Positions 1 to 9,714 are shown, numbered from the stretch's first letter. The stretch is DNA of 64,000 nt from Lachnospiraceae bacterium (GCA_017516285.1 JAFXDD010000041.1:60581-124580); one strand, 5' to 3'. Numbers and translations: made by a program. Notes: generated from the sequence alone by a model not told the origin.

Positions 1-3000
1 ATCGTAGCAGCGCCGAACGGCATGCTAGGAAGCCAGGGGGCAACTGATTATTTTGCATTGGCGGTACATATGGATGAGGATGCCGGCAACCAGTATCAGG
101 GAAAGAAAATTACCATTGATGTGCAGGTGAATGCCGTACAGTCAGACGGTGAGCTGGAGGGCGGACCTAACTTAGGAAGCATGATCTGGGTAAAAGAGGA
201 TTTTGAAACAAAAGGAGCGGGTACTGCTTTAACCTATTTTGAGTTAGGTAATCGTGTGGCTATTCAGGATGAAGCGGATGGAAATACCTATATGCTTATG
301 GAAAGAACCGTTGAGAATGCGATGCATGTGAATGCGTCCCGTATTGCTTCTTATTCAGACTACGTAGTATATGAGTTTGACCTTAAAGTATTTGATTTAG
401 CGCAATCCGGATTTTCTTTTTATATGACCGATATGAAAGAGGACGACCCGGTGGAGTTCTATGCAGGAGCCCTGTTAAAAGATGGCATCTGGGTATTTGG
501 CGACAAAACACAGATGCAGTTGGAGCAGGATACCTGGTACAGCATTGGTATTGCAATAGACTATTATACACGTACAGTTACTTATTATTTTGAGGATGAG
601 ATTGTCTCCACTGATAAATTACCGACGAACTTTGCCATAGAGGGAGATTGGACAACTGCTGAAAGCGTGCGTTGGCATGTTAATACGTGGACACCGCTTG
701 GTAATATGGGTGTAACATTCAATGATAAGAGCAAGATAGGTATTGACAATGTACGTATTTATGATGCAAAAGAGCCGTTGGAGGAATTAGGCGATATCCA
801 GAAGGTGATTGAGCTGACGGATGAAAGCGTATTTGAAGACCAGACTCCGTATGCAAATGCATTACGCGGCTATATGGCTGTTCATAAGAGAAGCGGTGTT
901 GTTTTTGTTAATGGGAAGAAATCATTATTACCAACTCTTCCATATGCGAAGGATGATGAGACTATTATTCAGACAGCAGAGCTTGCAGAGCTGCTTGGTA
1001 TAGAGCTTCCGGCAGGTACTGCGGCAGAAATGGATGTGGAAGCATTCTTTACAAGCGTATTAAATAAAAAGGTTTATACGGATGATACGACTATCAGCAG
1101 CGGTATGGTTATTGCCGGAGATACTGTTTATGCAGCTCCGGAAGGAGAAGAAGAACTTCAAAAATTAAATGACTATTTATTCTACCTCAGACCATCTGCC
1201 GAAGAACTGATTGAGCTTTATCAGGAAAGCGGTATGGCGAATGTACATCCGCGTATTCAGGCTACACAGGCGGACTTTGACAGAATACGTACAGCATACC
1301 AGCAGAATTCAAATGCATATATAACGGAATGGGTAAATGAACTTTTGAAAGAGGCAGAGTTGTTGGCAGCAGAGCCGACGGTAATCTATGAATTCAGATC
1401 TCTCGGTGTTCTGTTAGAGGTCTGCAGAGATGTATTAAATAAGATGTATACCTTTGGTATGGCGTATCAGATAACTGGTGACAAGAAATATGCAGACAGG
1501 GCTTATCAGGATTTAGAGGCTGTATCTAATTTCTATAACTGGCATCCGCAGCATGCACTGGATATTGGAGAACTGGCAGCTGCCGTAGCTATCGGATATG
1601 ACTGGATGTACCATGCATTTACAGAGGAGCAGAGAGCAGTTATCGAAAAAGGTCTCTATAATAATGCCTTCTATGATGCGATTGATATGTATCAGGGCGA
1701 ATTTACCTATATGTATGCTCTTTCTTATGGTGAAGATAACTGGTGTACGGTTGTCAGCGGTGGCTTGGCCATGGCAGCCCTTGCTATGATGGATGTATAT
1801 CCTGAGGTCGCTTCTAATGTGCTGCAGCATGCCATTAAAGCATCTGATAATTATCTCTTCCATATGGCACCGGAGGGCGCATGGTATGAAGGACCACATT
1901 ATTGGGAATATGTTGCACAGTATTTGACCAAGATGCTTTCCTCTATGGAAACTGCACTTGGTACAGACCTTAGTCTGGGTACTGCAGAAGGAGTTTCCAC
2001 TACAGCTACATATGTAATTAACCTTCAGGGTGATCAGGGTATCTTTACTTACGGAGATGGTGTGACTGCAAAGATATATGTTCCGGAAATGATGTATCTC
2101 GGAAATAAATATGATGATGTTGTACCACAAACTGTCGTACTAAATAAAACAGGCGGTACCATGATTGACGGAACGGATTTGGCATTGGCGCTTTTGTGGT
2201 ATGATACTGATATTACAGCTACGAACGTAGAGCTTCCACTGGATTCCTATTATGAAGGGGATGCCGTGGTAGCTATGCATGATACCTTTGCTGAAGGAGA
2301 GACCACTTTTGTAGCATATCATGCAGGTGACAATTCACTAAGCCATGGCCATCTGGATGCCGGAAGCTTTGTATTTGATAGTGATGGTGTCAGATGGGCC
2401 AAGGAGCTTGGAATGGGCAATTACAGTACAGAAGGTTACTGGGATGAGACAGACGGAGGCGTACGTTGGAATATCTTCCGCATGAGAGCAGAGGCTCACA
2501 ATACTCTTGTGATTAATCCGGACGGAGAACAGGATCAGGAATTTAATTCTTATTCACCGATTACTAAGTTTGAATCAAAGCCAAGAGGAACTATCGTGCT
2601 TTCTGATTTGACAGAAGCATATGTGGATGATGCAAATTTTGTTAAGCGTGGTCTGGCATTTACAGACAATAGAAGAAGTCTGGTCATTCGTGATGAAATT
2701 GATTTAAAGGCGGATGGCAGCGATGTATATTGGTTTATGCTTACAGATTCTGCCGTTAATATTGCAGATGATGGTCAATCTGCTATTCTTACACAAAACG
2801 GAAAGCAGATGCAGCTGGAATTTGTATCCAATCAGACAGGCACGATTACCTGTGCGACAGCAGCACCTTTAATCACGGAAGGAATTATTTATCAGCCTAA
2901 GGAAAGCGCAAAGAGAATTGCAATTGAATTTACGGATGCCAAGGCGGGAGAACTGAATATCACCGTGAAGCTGACTCCATATGGTACAGTGGCTGATCCA

Positions 3001-3738
3001 GCGCAGGTTACCGATTATGATAAGAATATGGCAGAATGGACCATTGCTGATGGTATCATTCCGACGGCACCGGTGTTAGAGAACTTAAAAGTAAATGGTG
3101 AGGACATGATAGTTGAAGGTCTGACGAATGTTTACTATTATGTAGAAGGCACATTGACAGAAGTTCCTGAAATCGTTGCCACATGCTCTACTGCTTATGT
3201 TGAGCAGACTGGTTCGCTGGATGCAGGTGTTAAGATTGTTTTGACAGATAAGGCTGATGCCACAAATAAGGCTACATATCTGATTAACTTTAAGGCGGTT
3301 CCGGCACCACAGCAATTTGAAGGAAAAACATCCATCCAGTCATATTCTTCTGTGGCAAACCTTGAACCGGAGCCTGCGAACATAGCGGCAAATGTCATAG
3401 ATGGTGACTTGAATACTCGTTGGTCAGCAAAACTGGTGGATGGAGTGTCACCGGAACTGATACTTGATCTTATGAGAGTACAGGAAATTTCCGGTATGGC
3501 AATGGCATTCTGGAGTGATGACGGCAGACAATATTACCTGACCTTTAGTGTATCTACGGATGGCATTAACTATGAAAAGGTTTGTGACAGAACCTCCGCA
3601 GGTAGTATAAAAGAGTATGAGTTCCTTGAATTTGATAAGAACGTAAATGCGAGGTATATTAAGATTACTTCTACCGGAAATTCAAAAAATACATTATGGA
3701 CCTCCATATTAGAGGCAATTGCTTATAAGAATAATTAA
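1..3738 (+). CDS. Secreted heparinase II/III-like polysaccharide lyase, 5' end outside window
   Basis: The reading frame is open from base 1, so the true start lies upstream. Numbering residues from base 1, a short N-terminal stretch (about 10-50) with YFALAVHMDE and YQGKKITIDVQ resembles the end of TasA/CalY-type surface proteins. A laminin-G-like beta domain follows (about 60-260), then an alpha/alpha barrel and heparinase II/III C-terminal beta domain (about 400-1010). Family motifs seen are EGPHYWEY near 624, SHGHLDAGSF near 779 and AEAHNTLVINP near 830. An Ig-like domain and an F5/8 type C carbohydrate-binding domain (about 1110-1245) end the protein. It probably cleaves a uronic-acid polysaccharide by beta-elimination outside the cell. 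It is a paralog of the 1749-residue protein at 34528. There is no sortase signal at this C-terminus. The family call is firm; the substrate is unknown. Confidence 0.85.
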   Translation: MVAAPNGMLGSQGATDYFALAVHMDEDAGNQYQGKKITIDVQVNAVQSDGELEGGPNLGSMIWVKEDFETKGAGTALTYFELGNRVAIQDEADGNTYMLMERTVENAMHVNASRIASYSDYVVYEFDLKVFDLAQSGFSFYMTDMKEDDPVEFYAGALLKDGIWVFGDKTQMQLEQDTWYSIGIAIDYYTRTVTYYFEDEIVSTDKLPTNFAIEGDWTTAESVRWHVNTWTPLGNMGVTFNDKSKIGIDNVRIYDAKEPLEELGDIQKVIELTDESVFEDQTPYANALRGYMAVHKRSGVVFVNGKKSLLPTLPYAKDDETIIQTAELAELLGIELPAGTAAEMDVEAFFTSVLNKKVYTDDTTISSGMVIAGDTVYAAPEGEEELQKLNDYLFYLRPSAEELIELYQESGMANVHPRIQATQADFDRIRTAYQQNSNAYITEWVNELLKEAELLAAEPTVIYEFRSLGVLLEVCRDVLNKMYTFGMAYQITGDKKYADRAYQDLEAVSNFYNWHPQHALDIGELAAAVAIGYDWMYHAFTEEQRAVIEKGLYNNAFYDAIDMYQGEFTYMYALSYGEDNWCTVVSGGLAMAALAMMDVYPEVASNVLQHAIKASDNYLFHMAPEGAWYEGPHYWEYVAQYLTKMLSSMETALGTDLSLGTAEGVSTTATYVINLQGDQGIFTYGDGVTAKIYVPEMMYLGNKYDDVVPQTVVLNKTGGTMIDGTDLALALLWYDTDITATNVELPLDSYYEGDAVVAMHDTFAEGETTFVAYHAGDNSLSHGHLDAGSFVFDSDGVRWAKELGMGNYSTEGYWDETDGGVRWNIFRMRAEAHNTLVINPDGEQDQEFNSYSPITKFESKPRGTIVLSDLTEAYVDDANFVKRGLAFTDNRRSLVIRDEIDLKADGSDVYWFMLTDSAVNIADDGQSAILTQNGKQMQLEFVSNQTGTITCATAAPLITEGIIYQPKESAKRIAIEFTDAKAGELNITVKLTPYGTVADPAQVTDYDKNMAEWTIADGIIPTAPVLENLKVNGEDMIVEGLTNVYYYVEGTLTEVPEIVATCSTAYVEQTGSLDAGVKIVLTDKADATNKATYLINFKAVPAPQQFEGKTSIQSYSSVANLEPEPANIAANVIDGDLNTRWSAKLVDGVSPELILDLMRVQEISGMAMAFWSDDGRQYYLTFSVSTDGINYEKVCDRTSAGSIKEYEFLEFDKNVNARYIKITSTGNSKNTLWTSILEAIAYKNN

Positions 3739-3767
3739 TATGATTGTGATAAGTGATTAAATAGGTT

Positions 3768-3802
3768 GAGCAGATAAGTCTCCTAACAGGATTTATCTGC
3801 TC
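3768..3802 (+). terminator. Hairpin after the heparinase-like gene
   Basis: GAGCAGATAA at 3768-3777 pairs perfectly with TTATCTGCTC at 3793-3802. There is no T-tract, so it may be a Rho-dependent or processing hairpin rather than an intrinsic terminator. Further along, CCGTTTTA near 3829 can pair with TAAAACGG just before the next gene, so the leader at 3803-3932 may also fold. Confidence 0.45.
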
Positions 3803-3932
3803 GACTATAATGTAGATAAGGAAGGTGCCGTTTTATAAGCGGAACCAGTCTACGGTTGATTGGTAGTGTTACAATCAGCACAATTTTGAGTGATGTGCCG
3901 GTAATTAAAACGGACTTTAAGGAGGCTACAAA

Positions 3933-5093
3933 ATGAACTATAGAGAATATTTGTGTAATGATATACTGGATTTTTGGCTGAGGAATGCAGTGGATAACAA
4001 AAATGGTGGTATTTTTACCTGTCTTGATAAAACAGGCAATAAATATGGTACAGAGAAAAGTGTATGGTTTCAGGGGAGAGCACTTTGGGTATTTTCAAAG
4101 GTATATAATGTGATTGATAAAAATGAAAAATACCTTGATGCAGCCGCAAATATCTATTCCTTTCTTTCTAAATGCACCGATACTGATGGAAGAATGTTCT
4201 TTACTGTAACAGAAGACGGAAAAGAGATTCAAAAAAGAAGATATTATTATAGCGAAACCTTTGCAGCTATCGGATGTGCAGAATATTATAAGGCAACAGG
4301 AAATACCAAAATATTTGAAGATGCCGAGAAATATTTTGATATAGCTTACGGGGTATTCACAGGAGAAATCAAATCTTCTCCTAAATTAAATCCTCAAAAT
4401 GCTCCATATAAGGCTTTGGCACCCGTAATGATTATGCTTTCCACCGCACAGGTTATGAGAAGTGTAGGGATAAATAGCGAGAAATATAATAAAATAGCCA
4501 CAGACTGCCTTAATGAAATAATGCATGGTGGATATTACTGCGAAGAAGTAAACGCACTGCTGGAAAATGTAAGCATTGACGGAAAATTTATTGATTCTCC
4601 TACAGGAAGAACTGCCAACCCCGGGCATGCCATAGAAGCCTCTTGGTTTATTATGATGGAAGCTATGGCAAATGGCTCTGACGAAGCTAAGAATTTTGCA
4701 AAAAAGGTTCTTGATGTATCAATGGAATTGGGATTTGACGAAAAACACGGAGGCATTATTTCCTTCTGCGATGTAAAGGGCAATCCTCCCGTAGCTCTTG
4801 AATGGGATATGAAGCTTTGGTGGCCGCAGTGTGAAGCTATTATTGCAAACCGTTTGGCTTATGAGCTGTTTGGAGATGCTTCATATAAAGATACAAGCGA
4901 TAAAATGTATGAATATGCAATAGAGAATTTTGCAGATAAGGAAAATGGTGAATGGTATGGATATCTGCACTATGATAACACTGTTGCAAATTATCTTAAT
5001 GGGAATATTTTTAAAGGTCCATTCCACTTGCCGAGAATGCTTATATTTATGATTTTGGCATCCGAAGGCAATTTGGAACTTTATAATAAATAA
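3933..5093 (+). CDS. AGE-family epimerase (N-acylglucosamine 2-epimerase-like)
   Basis: 386 residues, the usual length for the AGE (acylglucosamine 2-epimerase) alpha/alpha-barrel family, which interconverts aldoses or N-acetylated sugars such as GlcNAc and ManNAc, or epimerises disaccharide ends. Visible family features are KSVWFQGRALWVFSKVY near the N-terminus, RRYYYSETFAA, NPGHAIEASWF in the second half (barrel histidine) and EWDMKLWWPQCEA near the C-terminus. AAGGAGG lies 7 nt before the ATG. There is no signal peptide, so it is cytoplasmic. The gene is followed after 22 nt by the DUF4434 gene and was probably acquired with the upstream lyase for catabolism of the same glycan. It is visibly more AT-rich in wobble positions than the housekeeping genes nearby. 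The exact substrate cannot be told. Confidence 0.85.
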   Translation: MNYREYLCNDILDFWLRNAVDNKNGGIFTCLDKTGNKYGTEKSVWFQGRALWVFSKVYNVIDKNEKYLDAAANIYSFLSKCTDTDGRMFFTVTEDGKEIQKRRYYYSETFAAIGCAEYYKATGNTKIFEDAEKYFDIAYGVFTGEIKSSPKLNPQNAPYKALAPVMIMLSTAQVMRSVGINSEKYNKIATDCLNEIMHGGYYCEEVNALLENVSIDGKFIDSPTGRTANPGHAIEASWFIMMEAMANGSDEAKNFAKKVLDVSMELGFDEKHGGIISFCDVKGNPPVALEWDMKLWWPQCEAIIANRLAYELFGDASYKDTSDKMYEYAIENFADKENGEWYGYLHYDNTVANYLNGNIFKGPFHLPRMLIFMILASEGNLELYNK

Positions 5094-5115
5094 TATAATT
5101 AACGGAGGGATTAAA

Positions 5116-6015
5116 TTGAGTAAAAAAGGTCCAATAACAGGAACATTTATAGATGAAATAACATATGACATTCCATCATCAAACTGGTCTTTAGAACAAT
5201 GGCGAAGTGATTTTGATAATATGCAGGATATCGGTATAGACACAGTCATATTTATCAGAGGTGGTCTTGAAGATAAATCGATTTTTCCATCAAAGGTTCT
5301 TGATACACCCTATGCTGATGACTTTGCAGGATTTGTTTTTGAAGAAACATCAAAGCGTGGCATGGATGTTTTTTTGGGGATGTACATATCAAATCTGAAT
5401 TGGAACGGAGGAGATGCGCACGGCGAGATTCGCAAAAATATGCTTTTTACAAATGAAGCATACAAGAGATATGGGCATTATCCATCTTTTAAAGGTTGGT
5501 ACATTCCACAGGAACAAAGTCATAATTGTTTGAACTTTGCAGAAATTATGAGAGGTATGTCAGCTATTTGTAAAGACAAAACTCCTGATAAAAAAGTATT
5601 AATCAGTCCATTTTTTCACACTCAGATAACAGCTGACAAAGGATTTTTTACACCGGAACAACATGCTGAAGAATGGGAAAAACTCTTTTCGTATGGTGGC
5701 CGGGACATTGATATCTGTGCTTTTCAGGATGGAACTGCTCCTATGGACAAAATGGATGAATTTTATATGCTTACCGCAGAACTTTGCAAAAAATATGACA
5801 TTGAACATTGGGTTAATGCTGAGACATTTGAACGCGATGTCAGATGTATGTATTATCCGATTACATTTTCATTGCTTAAGCGCAGACTTGAACATCATAA
5901 GAAATATGCCGAAAAAATTATTACGTTTGAATTTTCACATTTTCTTAGTCCTCAATCAATATATCCTTCGGCACAGAATTTAAATCATTTATATAAAGAG
6001 TTTTATTTGAAATAA
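5116..6015 (+). CDS. DUF4434-like TIM-barrel protein
   Basis: 299 residues starting at TTG, with GGAGGG at 5104-5109 six nt upstream, which decides the start. The sequence begins GPITGTFIDEITYDIPSSNW and continues with IDTVIFIRGGL and FKGWYIPQEQSHN, the pattern of DUF4434 proteins, which are predicted glycosidase-like TIM barrels found beside glycan genes. E156 in YIPQEQSH and the acidic residues near the end of the barrel (WVNAETFERDV) are candidate catalytic positions. No signal peptide is seen. It is co-transcribed with the AGE epimerase. Family call moderate; no enzymatic activity can be assigned. Confidence 0.7.
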   Translation: MSKKGPITGTFIDEITYDIPSSNWSLEQWRSDFDNMQDIGIDTVIFIRGGLEDKSIFPSKVLDTPYADDFAGFVFEETSKRGMDVFLGMYISNLNWNGGDAHGEIRKNMLFTNEAYKRYGHYPSFKGWYIPQEQSHNCLNFAEIMRGMSAICKDKTPDKKVLISPFFHTQITADKGFFTPEQHAEEWEKLFSYGGRDIDICAFQDGTAPMDKMDEFYMLTAELCKKYDIEHWVNAETFERDVRCMYYPITFSLLKRRLEHHKKYAEKIITFEFSHFLSPQSIYPSAQNLNHLYKEFYLK

Positions 6016-6106
6016 AAACTTTCGAAATGTGAGTTGTTAAAGGGGTGAATAAGTGAATAAATAGTTTAAAATAGTGTATATTAACGGTTTATTTATGAAG
6101 TACAGA

Positions 6107-6138
6107 GGCATTGTAATTTGTGTATAAGTTACAATGCC
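6107..6138. terminator. Hairpin between the DUF4434 gene and hicB
   Basis: GGCATTGTAA at 6107-6116 pairs perfectly with TTACAATGCC at 6129-6138 around a 12-nt loop. It lies between convergent genes and could serve both strands, although the T-tracts are poor. Confidence 0.5.
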
Positions 6139-6210
6139 CTTTGAAAGATGTAGAAAATTTTCTGAGTAAATTTTGAGTGGGGCGGGACAATTCCGTATTG
6201 ACAGCCGCAA

Positions 6211-6555
6211 TTACAAGGCCAACTTATACACAGCAAGCTGGTTTAAACTCACTCCTTCCTGCTCCGCTTCAATTGCTAACTTTTGATGCAAAGATTTAGG
6301 GATTCTTACCACAAATTTGCCACTATAATTATTGACTGAACTTGGCAAGGGAATGGGTAAATCGTTTTCCAGCTTCACTTCAAGATAACCCTCCATAGCT
6401 TCATTAAGGCTCTCGTATAATTCCTGTAATGTGGCACCGGTGCTTTGGCAGCCATCAAGCTCTAAAATTCTACCATAAAAATAATTACCACTTTCATCAT
6501 GCATTTCCTGGACTAATTTTGTGTATGGTAGCTTCATATAATCATTAATTTCCAT
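6211..6555 (-). CDS. hicB: HicB-type antitoxin
   Basis: 114 residues. The N-terminal half has the degenerate RNase H-like HicB fold (YTKLVQEMHDESGNYFYGRI, LELDGCQSTGATLQELYESL), and the C-terminal half ends in a ribbon-helix-helix DNA-binding segment (KFVVRIPKSLHQKLAIEAEQ). HicB neutralises the HicA RNase by direct binding and usually represses the operon. AAGGAGT precedes the ATG. It is the second gene after hicA, separated by 47 nt. Plasmid or phage genes are not seen nearby, so this is a chromosomal type II module. Confidence 0.88.
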   Translation of the reverse strand: MEINDYMKLPYTKLVQEMHDESGNYFYGRILELDGCQSTGATLQELYESLNEAMEGYLEVKLENDLPIPLPSSVNNYSGKFVVRIPKSLHQKLAIEAEQEGVSLNQLAVYKLAL

Positions 6556-6602
6556 TTCAGACTCCTTCTATATCATAATATATTATATCCCGTGTAAATT
6601 AT

Positions 6603-6830
6603 TTACTTTCTTATCCTGTTAAGAATATCAATTATATAAGCTTTTTTTAATGTACTTTCTTGTTTGATTGTTATGAGGTCTCCGGTTATTTTATTTAAAT
6701 ACTGCCTATGGCTTCCTTTTTGCCTAACAGCCTCATAATTAAATGCATTAAGCACTTTTTCTGCTTCTTCCGGTCGTATTCCATTTGGTTGTCGTATCAT
6801 TTTGTCAATAATTTTTTCTACACTTGGCAA
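6603..6830 (-). CDS. hicA: HicA-type mRNA interferase toxin
   Basis: 75 residues, the normal size for HicA, a double-stranded-RNA-binding-fold ribonuclease that cleaves mRNA. The key motif GSHRQY (catalytic histidine) lies at about 40-45 and is followed by the beta-strand region LITIKQES. The start is TTG at 6828-6830 with AAGGA about 7 nt upstream, which would keep expression low. It precedes hicB, the usual toxin-first order of hicAB. Confidence 0.88.
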   Translation of the reverse strand: MPSVEKIIDKMIRQPNGIRPEEAEKVLNAFNYEAVRQKGSHRQYLNKITGDLITIKQESTLKKAYIIDILNRIRK

Positions 6831-6852
6831 TTTGTGTCCTTTCTCGACATTA

Positions 6853-6872
6853 TAGTATCAAATACAGTACTA
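6853..6872. promoter_or_regulatory. Candidate hicAB promoter and operator
   Basis: TAGTA at 6853-6857 and TACTA at 6868-6872 form an inverted repeat with a 10-nt spacer, just upstream of hicA. On the minus strand TTGACT (near 6878) followed after 17 nt by TACTAT would place the repeat inside the promoter spacer, where HicB repressors usually bind. Inference only. The rest of the 6831-7193 gap is AT-rich and shows no other gene. Confidence 0.4.
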
Positions 6873-7069
6873 AAAGTCAACTCTTACTAAAGGAATTTGA
6901 GCATTTGTTTTTTGGATTTAAACATAATTTTAAAATCCCTTCATTACATATAGGCATGAGAAGCCGGTTTTGTCACATAAAAAATGAAAGAAATTTAAAA
7001 ACTTGTATAAAAGGCTCATGTATTATCATAAAATGTAGAAAATTTTCCCAAAAATAAAATGATTTCTTA

Positions 7070-7098
7070 GTGACAAATAAATAATTATTGTGTATAAT
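7070..7098 (+). promoter_or_regulatory. Promoter of the rho operon
   Basis: GTGACA at 7070-7075 and TATAAT at 7093-7098 are separated by 17 nt. The leader to the rho start is about 90 nt, and GAGAGGAAAACGT supplies the ribosome site. Confidence 0.65.
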
Positions 7099-7193
7099 CA
7101 ATGTATATTCTTGAAGCAGGGTAAATCATTCTGCTTTTTCCCGTTATTTTATATTTATGTAGTTTATATTTATCTAGATAGAGAGGAAAACGT

Positions 7194-8600
7194 ATGAGAG
7201 AAAAATATGAGTCTTTAGGTCTTGTAGATTTAAAGGAAATTGCCAAGCATCGTGGTATGAAGGGTGTGTCCACCATGAAGAAGAGCGAAGTGATTGAAGC
7301 TATGCTGGCATTGGACGAGCAGGAGAAGAAGGCCGCAGAAGAGAAGGCGGCGACAGAGGTTGCTGCAAAGCCAAGACCGATGTCAGACGAAAGAATCGCA
7401 GTAGTCAGAACACAGCCAGAACCAAGGACGGTACAGGAGCAAAAGGATCGTAACAGCATACCATCTGAGCTGGACAGTGGTATGGAGGCTAATGGTATTT
7501 TGGAGGTGCTTGGTGATGGTTTTGGTTTTATCCGCAGTGATAACTATATGCCGGGTGATCAGGACGTATATGTGTCACCAAGTCAGATACGCCGTTTTAA
7601 CTTAAAGACAGGTGATATTGTATGCGGTAACACTCGAATTAAGACAGAGAAAGAGAAATTTAGTGCGCTGTTATATATCAAAACTGTAAATGGTATGGAT
7701 GCTGAGGTAAATGCCCGTCGTTTTAATTTTGAGGATATGACACCAATCTTTCCGGATGAGCGTATGGTGATGGAGCGTCCGGGCTGCAGCGTAGCTATGA
7801 GGGTTATGGATTTACTTAGCCCTGTTGGTAAGGGACAGCGTGGTATGATAGTTTCCCCACCAAAGGCAGGTAAGACTACGTTGCTGAAGGAGGTAGCTCA
7901 GTCCATTCAGCGTAATCATCCGGATGTGCATTTGATTATCTTATTAATTGATGAAAGACCGGAAGAAGTTACCGATATTAAGGAGGCTATCCGTGGTGAT
8001 AAGGTGGAGGTGATTCATTCTACCTTTGATGAGTTGCCGGAGCATCATAAGCGTGTGGCAGAGATGACCATAGAGCGTGCTAAGAGACTGGTAGAGCATA
8101 AGCAGAATGTTTGTATCTTGTTAGACAGCATTACCCGTCTGACCAGAGCATACAACCTGACTGTTTCACCAAGTGGACGTACCCTGTCCGGTGGTCTGGA
8201 CCCTGCATCCTTACACATGCCGAAGCGTTTCTTTGGTGCAGCCAGAAATATGCGTGAGGGCGGCAGTTTGACCATTCTTGCCACGGCTTTGGTGGATACC
8301 GGCTCTAAGATGGATGATGTGGTTTACGAGGAATTTAAGGGCACCGGTAACATGGAAATGATTTTGGACCGCAAGCTTTCTGAAAAGCGTATTTTCCCGG
8401 CAATCGATATTCCGAAGTCTGGTACCAGACGGGAGGATTTGCTTTTAAGCCGTGAGGAAATCGAGGCAGTAACTATGATGCGCCGTGGATTAAACGGCAT
8501 GAAGCCGGACGAGGCTGTGGACAAGATACTGGATTTGTTTGCACGTACCAAAAACAATGCAGATTTTGTACAGATTGTGCGTAAACAGAGGATTTTTTAA
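7194..8600 (+). CDS. rho: Transcription termination factor Rho
   Basis: 468 residues. Rho is the hexameric RNA helicase that ends transcription of untranslated RNA. An N-terminal SAP-like helical region with a charged, alanine-rich linker (about 1-90) is followed by the cold-shock-like RNA-binding domain with GDGFGFIRSD near 107, Walker A SPPKAGKTTLLK near 221, Walker B ILLIDERPEE near 250, and LLDSITRLTRAYN near 309. The C-terminus ends in the conserved IVRKQRIF-type tail. It heads the block rho, PTS-like permease, rpmE, DUF1385, prmC, prfA; the order rho-rpmE-DUF1385-prmC-prfA is common in Clostridia. The bicyclomycin and ATP sites appear intact, so it should be functional. Confidence 0.97.
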   Translation: MREKYESLGLVDLKEIAKHRGMKGVSTMKKSEVIEAMLALDEQEKKAAEEKAATEVAAKPRPMSDERIAVVRTQPEPRTVQEQKDRNSIPSELDSGMEANGILEVLGDGFGFIRSDNYMPGDQDVYVSPSQIRRFNLKTGDIVCGNTRIKTEKEKFSALLYIKTVNGMDAEVNARRFNFEDMTPIFPDERMVMERPGCSVAMRVMDLLSPVGKGQRGMIVSPPKAGKTTLLKEVAQSIQRNHPDVHLIILLIDERPEEVTDIKEAIRGDKVEVIHSTFDELPEHHKRVAEMTIERAKRLVEHKQNVCILLDSITRLTRAYNLTVSPSGRTLSGGLDPASLHMPKRFFGAARNMREGGSLTILATALVDTGSKMDDVVYEEFKGTGNMEMILDRKLSEKRIFPAIDIPKSGTRREDLLLSREEIEAVTMMRRGLNGMKPDEAVDKILDLFARTKNNADFVQIVRKQRIF

Positions 8601-9674
8601 ATGATTAATATTTGGAAGAAGGTTAATTCCTTCTGTGTAAAGAAAAATGTAATTGTATCTGCTAAAAGATACGGCATTGATGCCATGGGGGCCATGGCAC
8701 AGGGTTTATTTGCTTCCCTGCTTATCGGTACTATAATCAGTACTTTGGGACAACAGTTGGAGATTCCGGTATTGGTGGAGATTGGTGATTATGCCAAAGC
8801 AGTGGATGGTCCTGCCATGGCAGTATCCATCGGATATGCCCTGCAGGCACCGCAATTAGTGTTGTTTAGTCTTTTGGCGGTAGGCAGTGCTGCAGATGCA
8901 TTAGGGGGCGCAGGCGGACCTCTGGCAGTACTTATTATAGCGATTATTGCTGCAGAGTGTGGTAAGCTGGTTTCTAAAGAGACCAAAGTTGATATTTTGG
9001 TAACGCCTTTTGTGACCATTTGTGTGGGTGTGTTATTGTCCATGTGGTGGGCACCGGGCATCGGTACGGCAGCAAGCAGCGTCGGAAAGCTGATTATGTG
9101 GGCAACGGAGCTGCAGCCGTTCTTTATGGGTATTATTGTGTCTGTAGTCATTGGTATTGCCCTTACCCTTCCGATCAGCAGTGCGGCCATTTGCCATGCC
9201 TTAGGACTGACCGGTCTGGCAGGTGGTGCAGCCGTGGCAGGATGCTGTGCACAGATGATAGGTTTTGCTTTTATGAGCTTTAAGGAAAATAAAGTGGGTG
9301 GCCTGGTTTCTCAGGGTATCGGTACCAGTATGCTTCAGATGCCGAATATCGTGCGTAATCCGCGTATTTGGTTTCCGGCTATTTTGACCTCTGCCATTAC
9401 GGGACCGATTGCAACCTGCGTTTTCGGCATGGAAATGAATGGTGCAGCTATTTCTTCCGGTATGGGTACTTGTGGCTTTGTAGGGCAGATTGGTCTGTAC
9501 ACCGGCTGGGTACAGGATGTGGCAAATGGTACCAAGGCAGCTATCACCGGCTTTGACTGGGCAGGTATGATTTTGGTTTGCTTTGTACTGCCGGCAGTGC
9601 TTTGTACCTTGTTTGGAATGCTTTTCCGTAAGATTGGCTGGATTAAGGAGAATGACTTGAAGCTGCCGGAGTAA
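8601..9674 (+). CDS. PTS transporter subunit IIC-like membrane protein (PTS_EIIC_2 type)
   Basis: 357 residues, almost wholly hydrophobic with about eight to ten membrane spans rich in Gly and Ala. The sequence (GIDAMGAMAQGLFASLLIG, AVDGPAMAVSIGYAL, GGLVSQGIGTSMLQMPNI) matches the PTS_EIIC_2 group of putative sugar-PTS permeases that occur without adjacent IIA or IIB domains. The ATG follows the rho stop codon directly, and the ribosome site is weak, so it is probably translated by coupling with rho. No PTS phosphocarrier genes are nearby, so whether it works by phosphotransfer is unknown. Confidence 0.8.
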   Translation: MINIWKKVNSFCVKKNVIVSAKRYGIDAMGAMAQGLFASLLIGTIISTLGQQLEIPVLVEIGDYAKAVDGPAMAVSIGYALQAPQLVLFSLLAVGSAADALGGAGGPLAVLIIAIIAAECGKLVSKETKVDILVTPFVTICVGVLLSMWWAPGIGTAASSVGKLIMWATELQPFFMGIIVSVVIGIALTLPISSAAICHALGLTGLAGGAAVAGCCAQMIGFAFMSFKENKVGGLVSQGIGTSMLQMPNIVRNPRIWFPAILTSAITGPIATCVFGMEMNGAAISSGMGTCGFVGQIGLYTGWVQDVANGTKAAITGFDWAGMILVCFVLPAVLCTLFGMLFRKIGWIKENDLKLPE

Positions 9675-9714
9675 AATTTTAGTAAAAATTCTTCTTATTT
9701 TTCTAAAAAAAGAC

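Noticed and set aside
1513..2130. 205-residue open frame on the minus strand
   Set aside because: Antisense shadow of the heparinase-like gene; Cys- and His-rich without family pattern or ribosome site.
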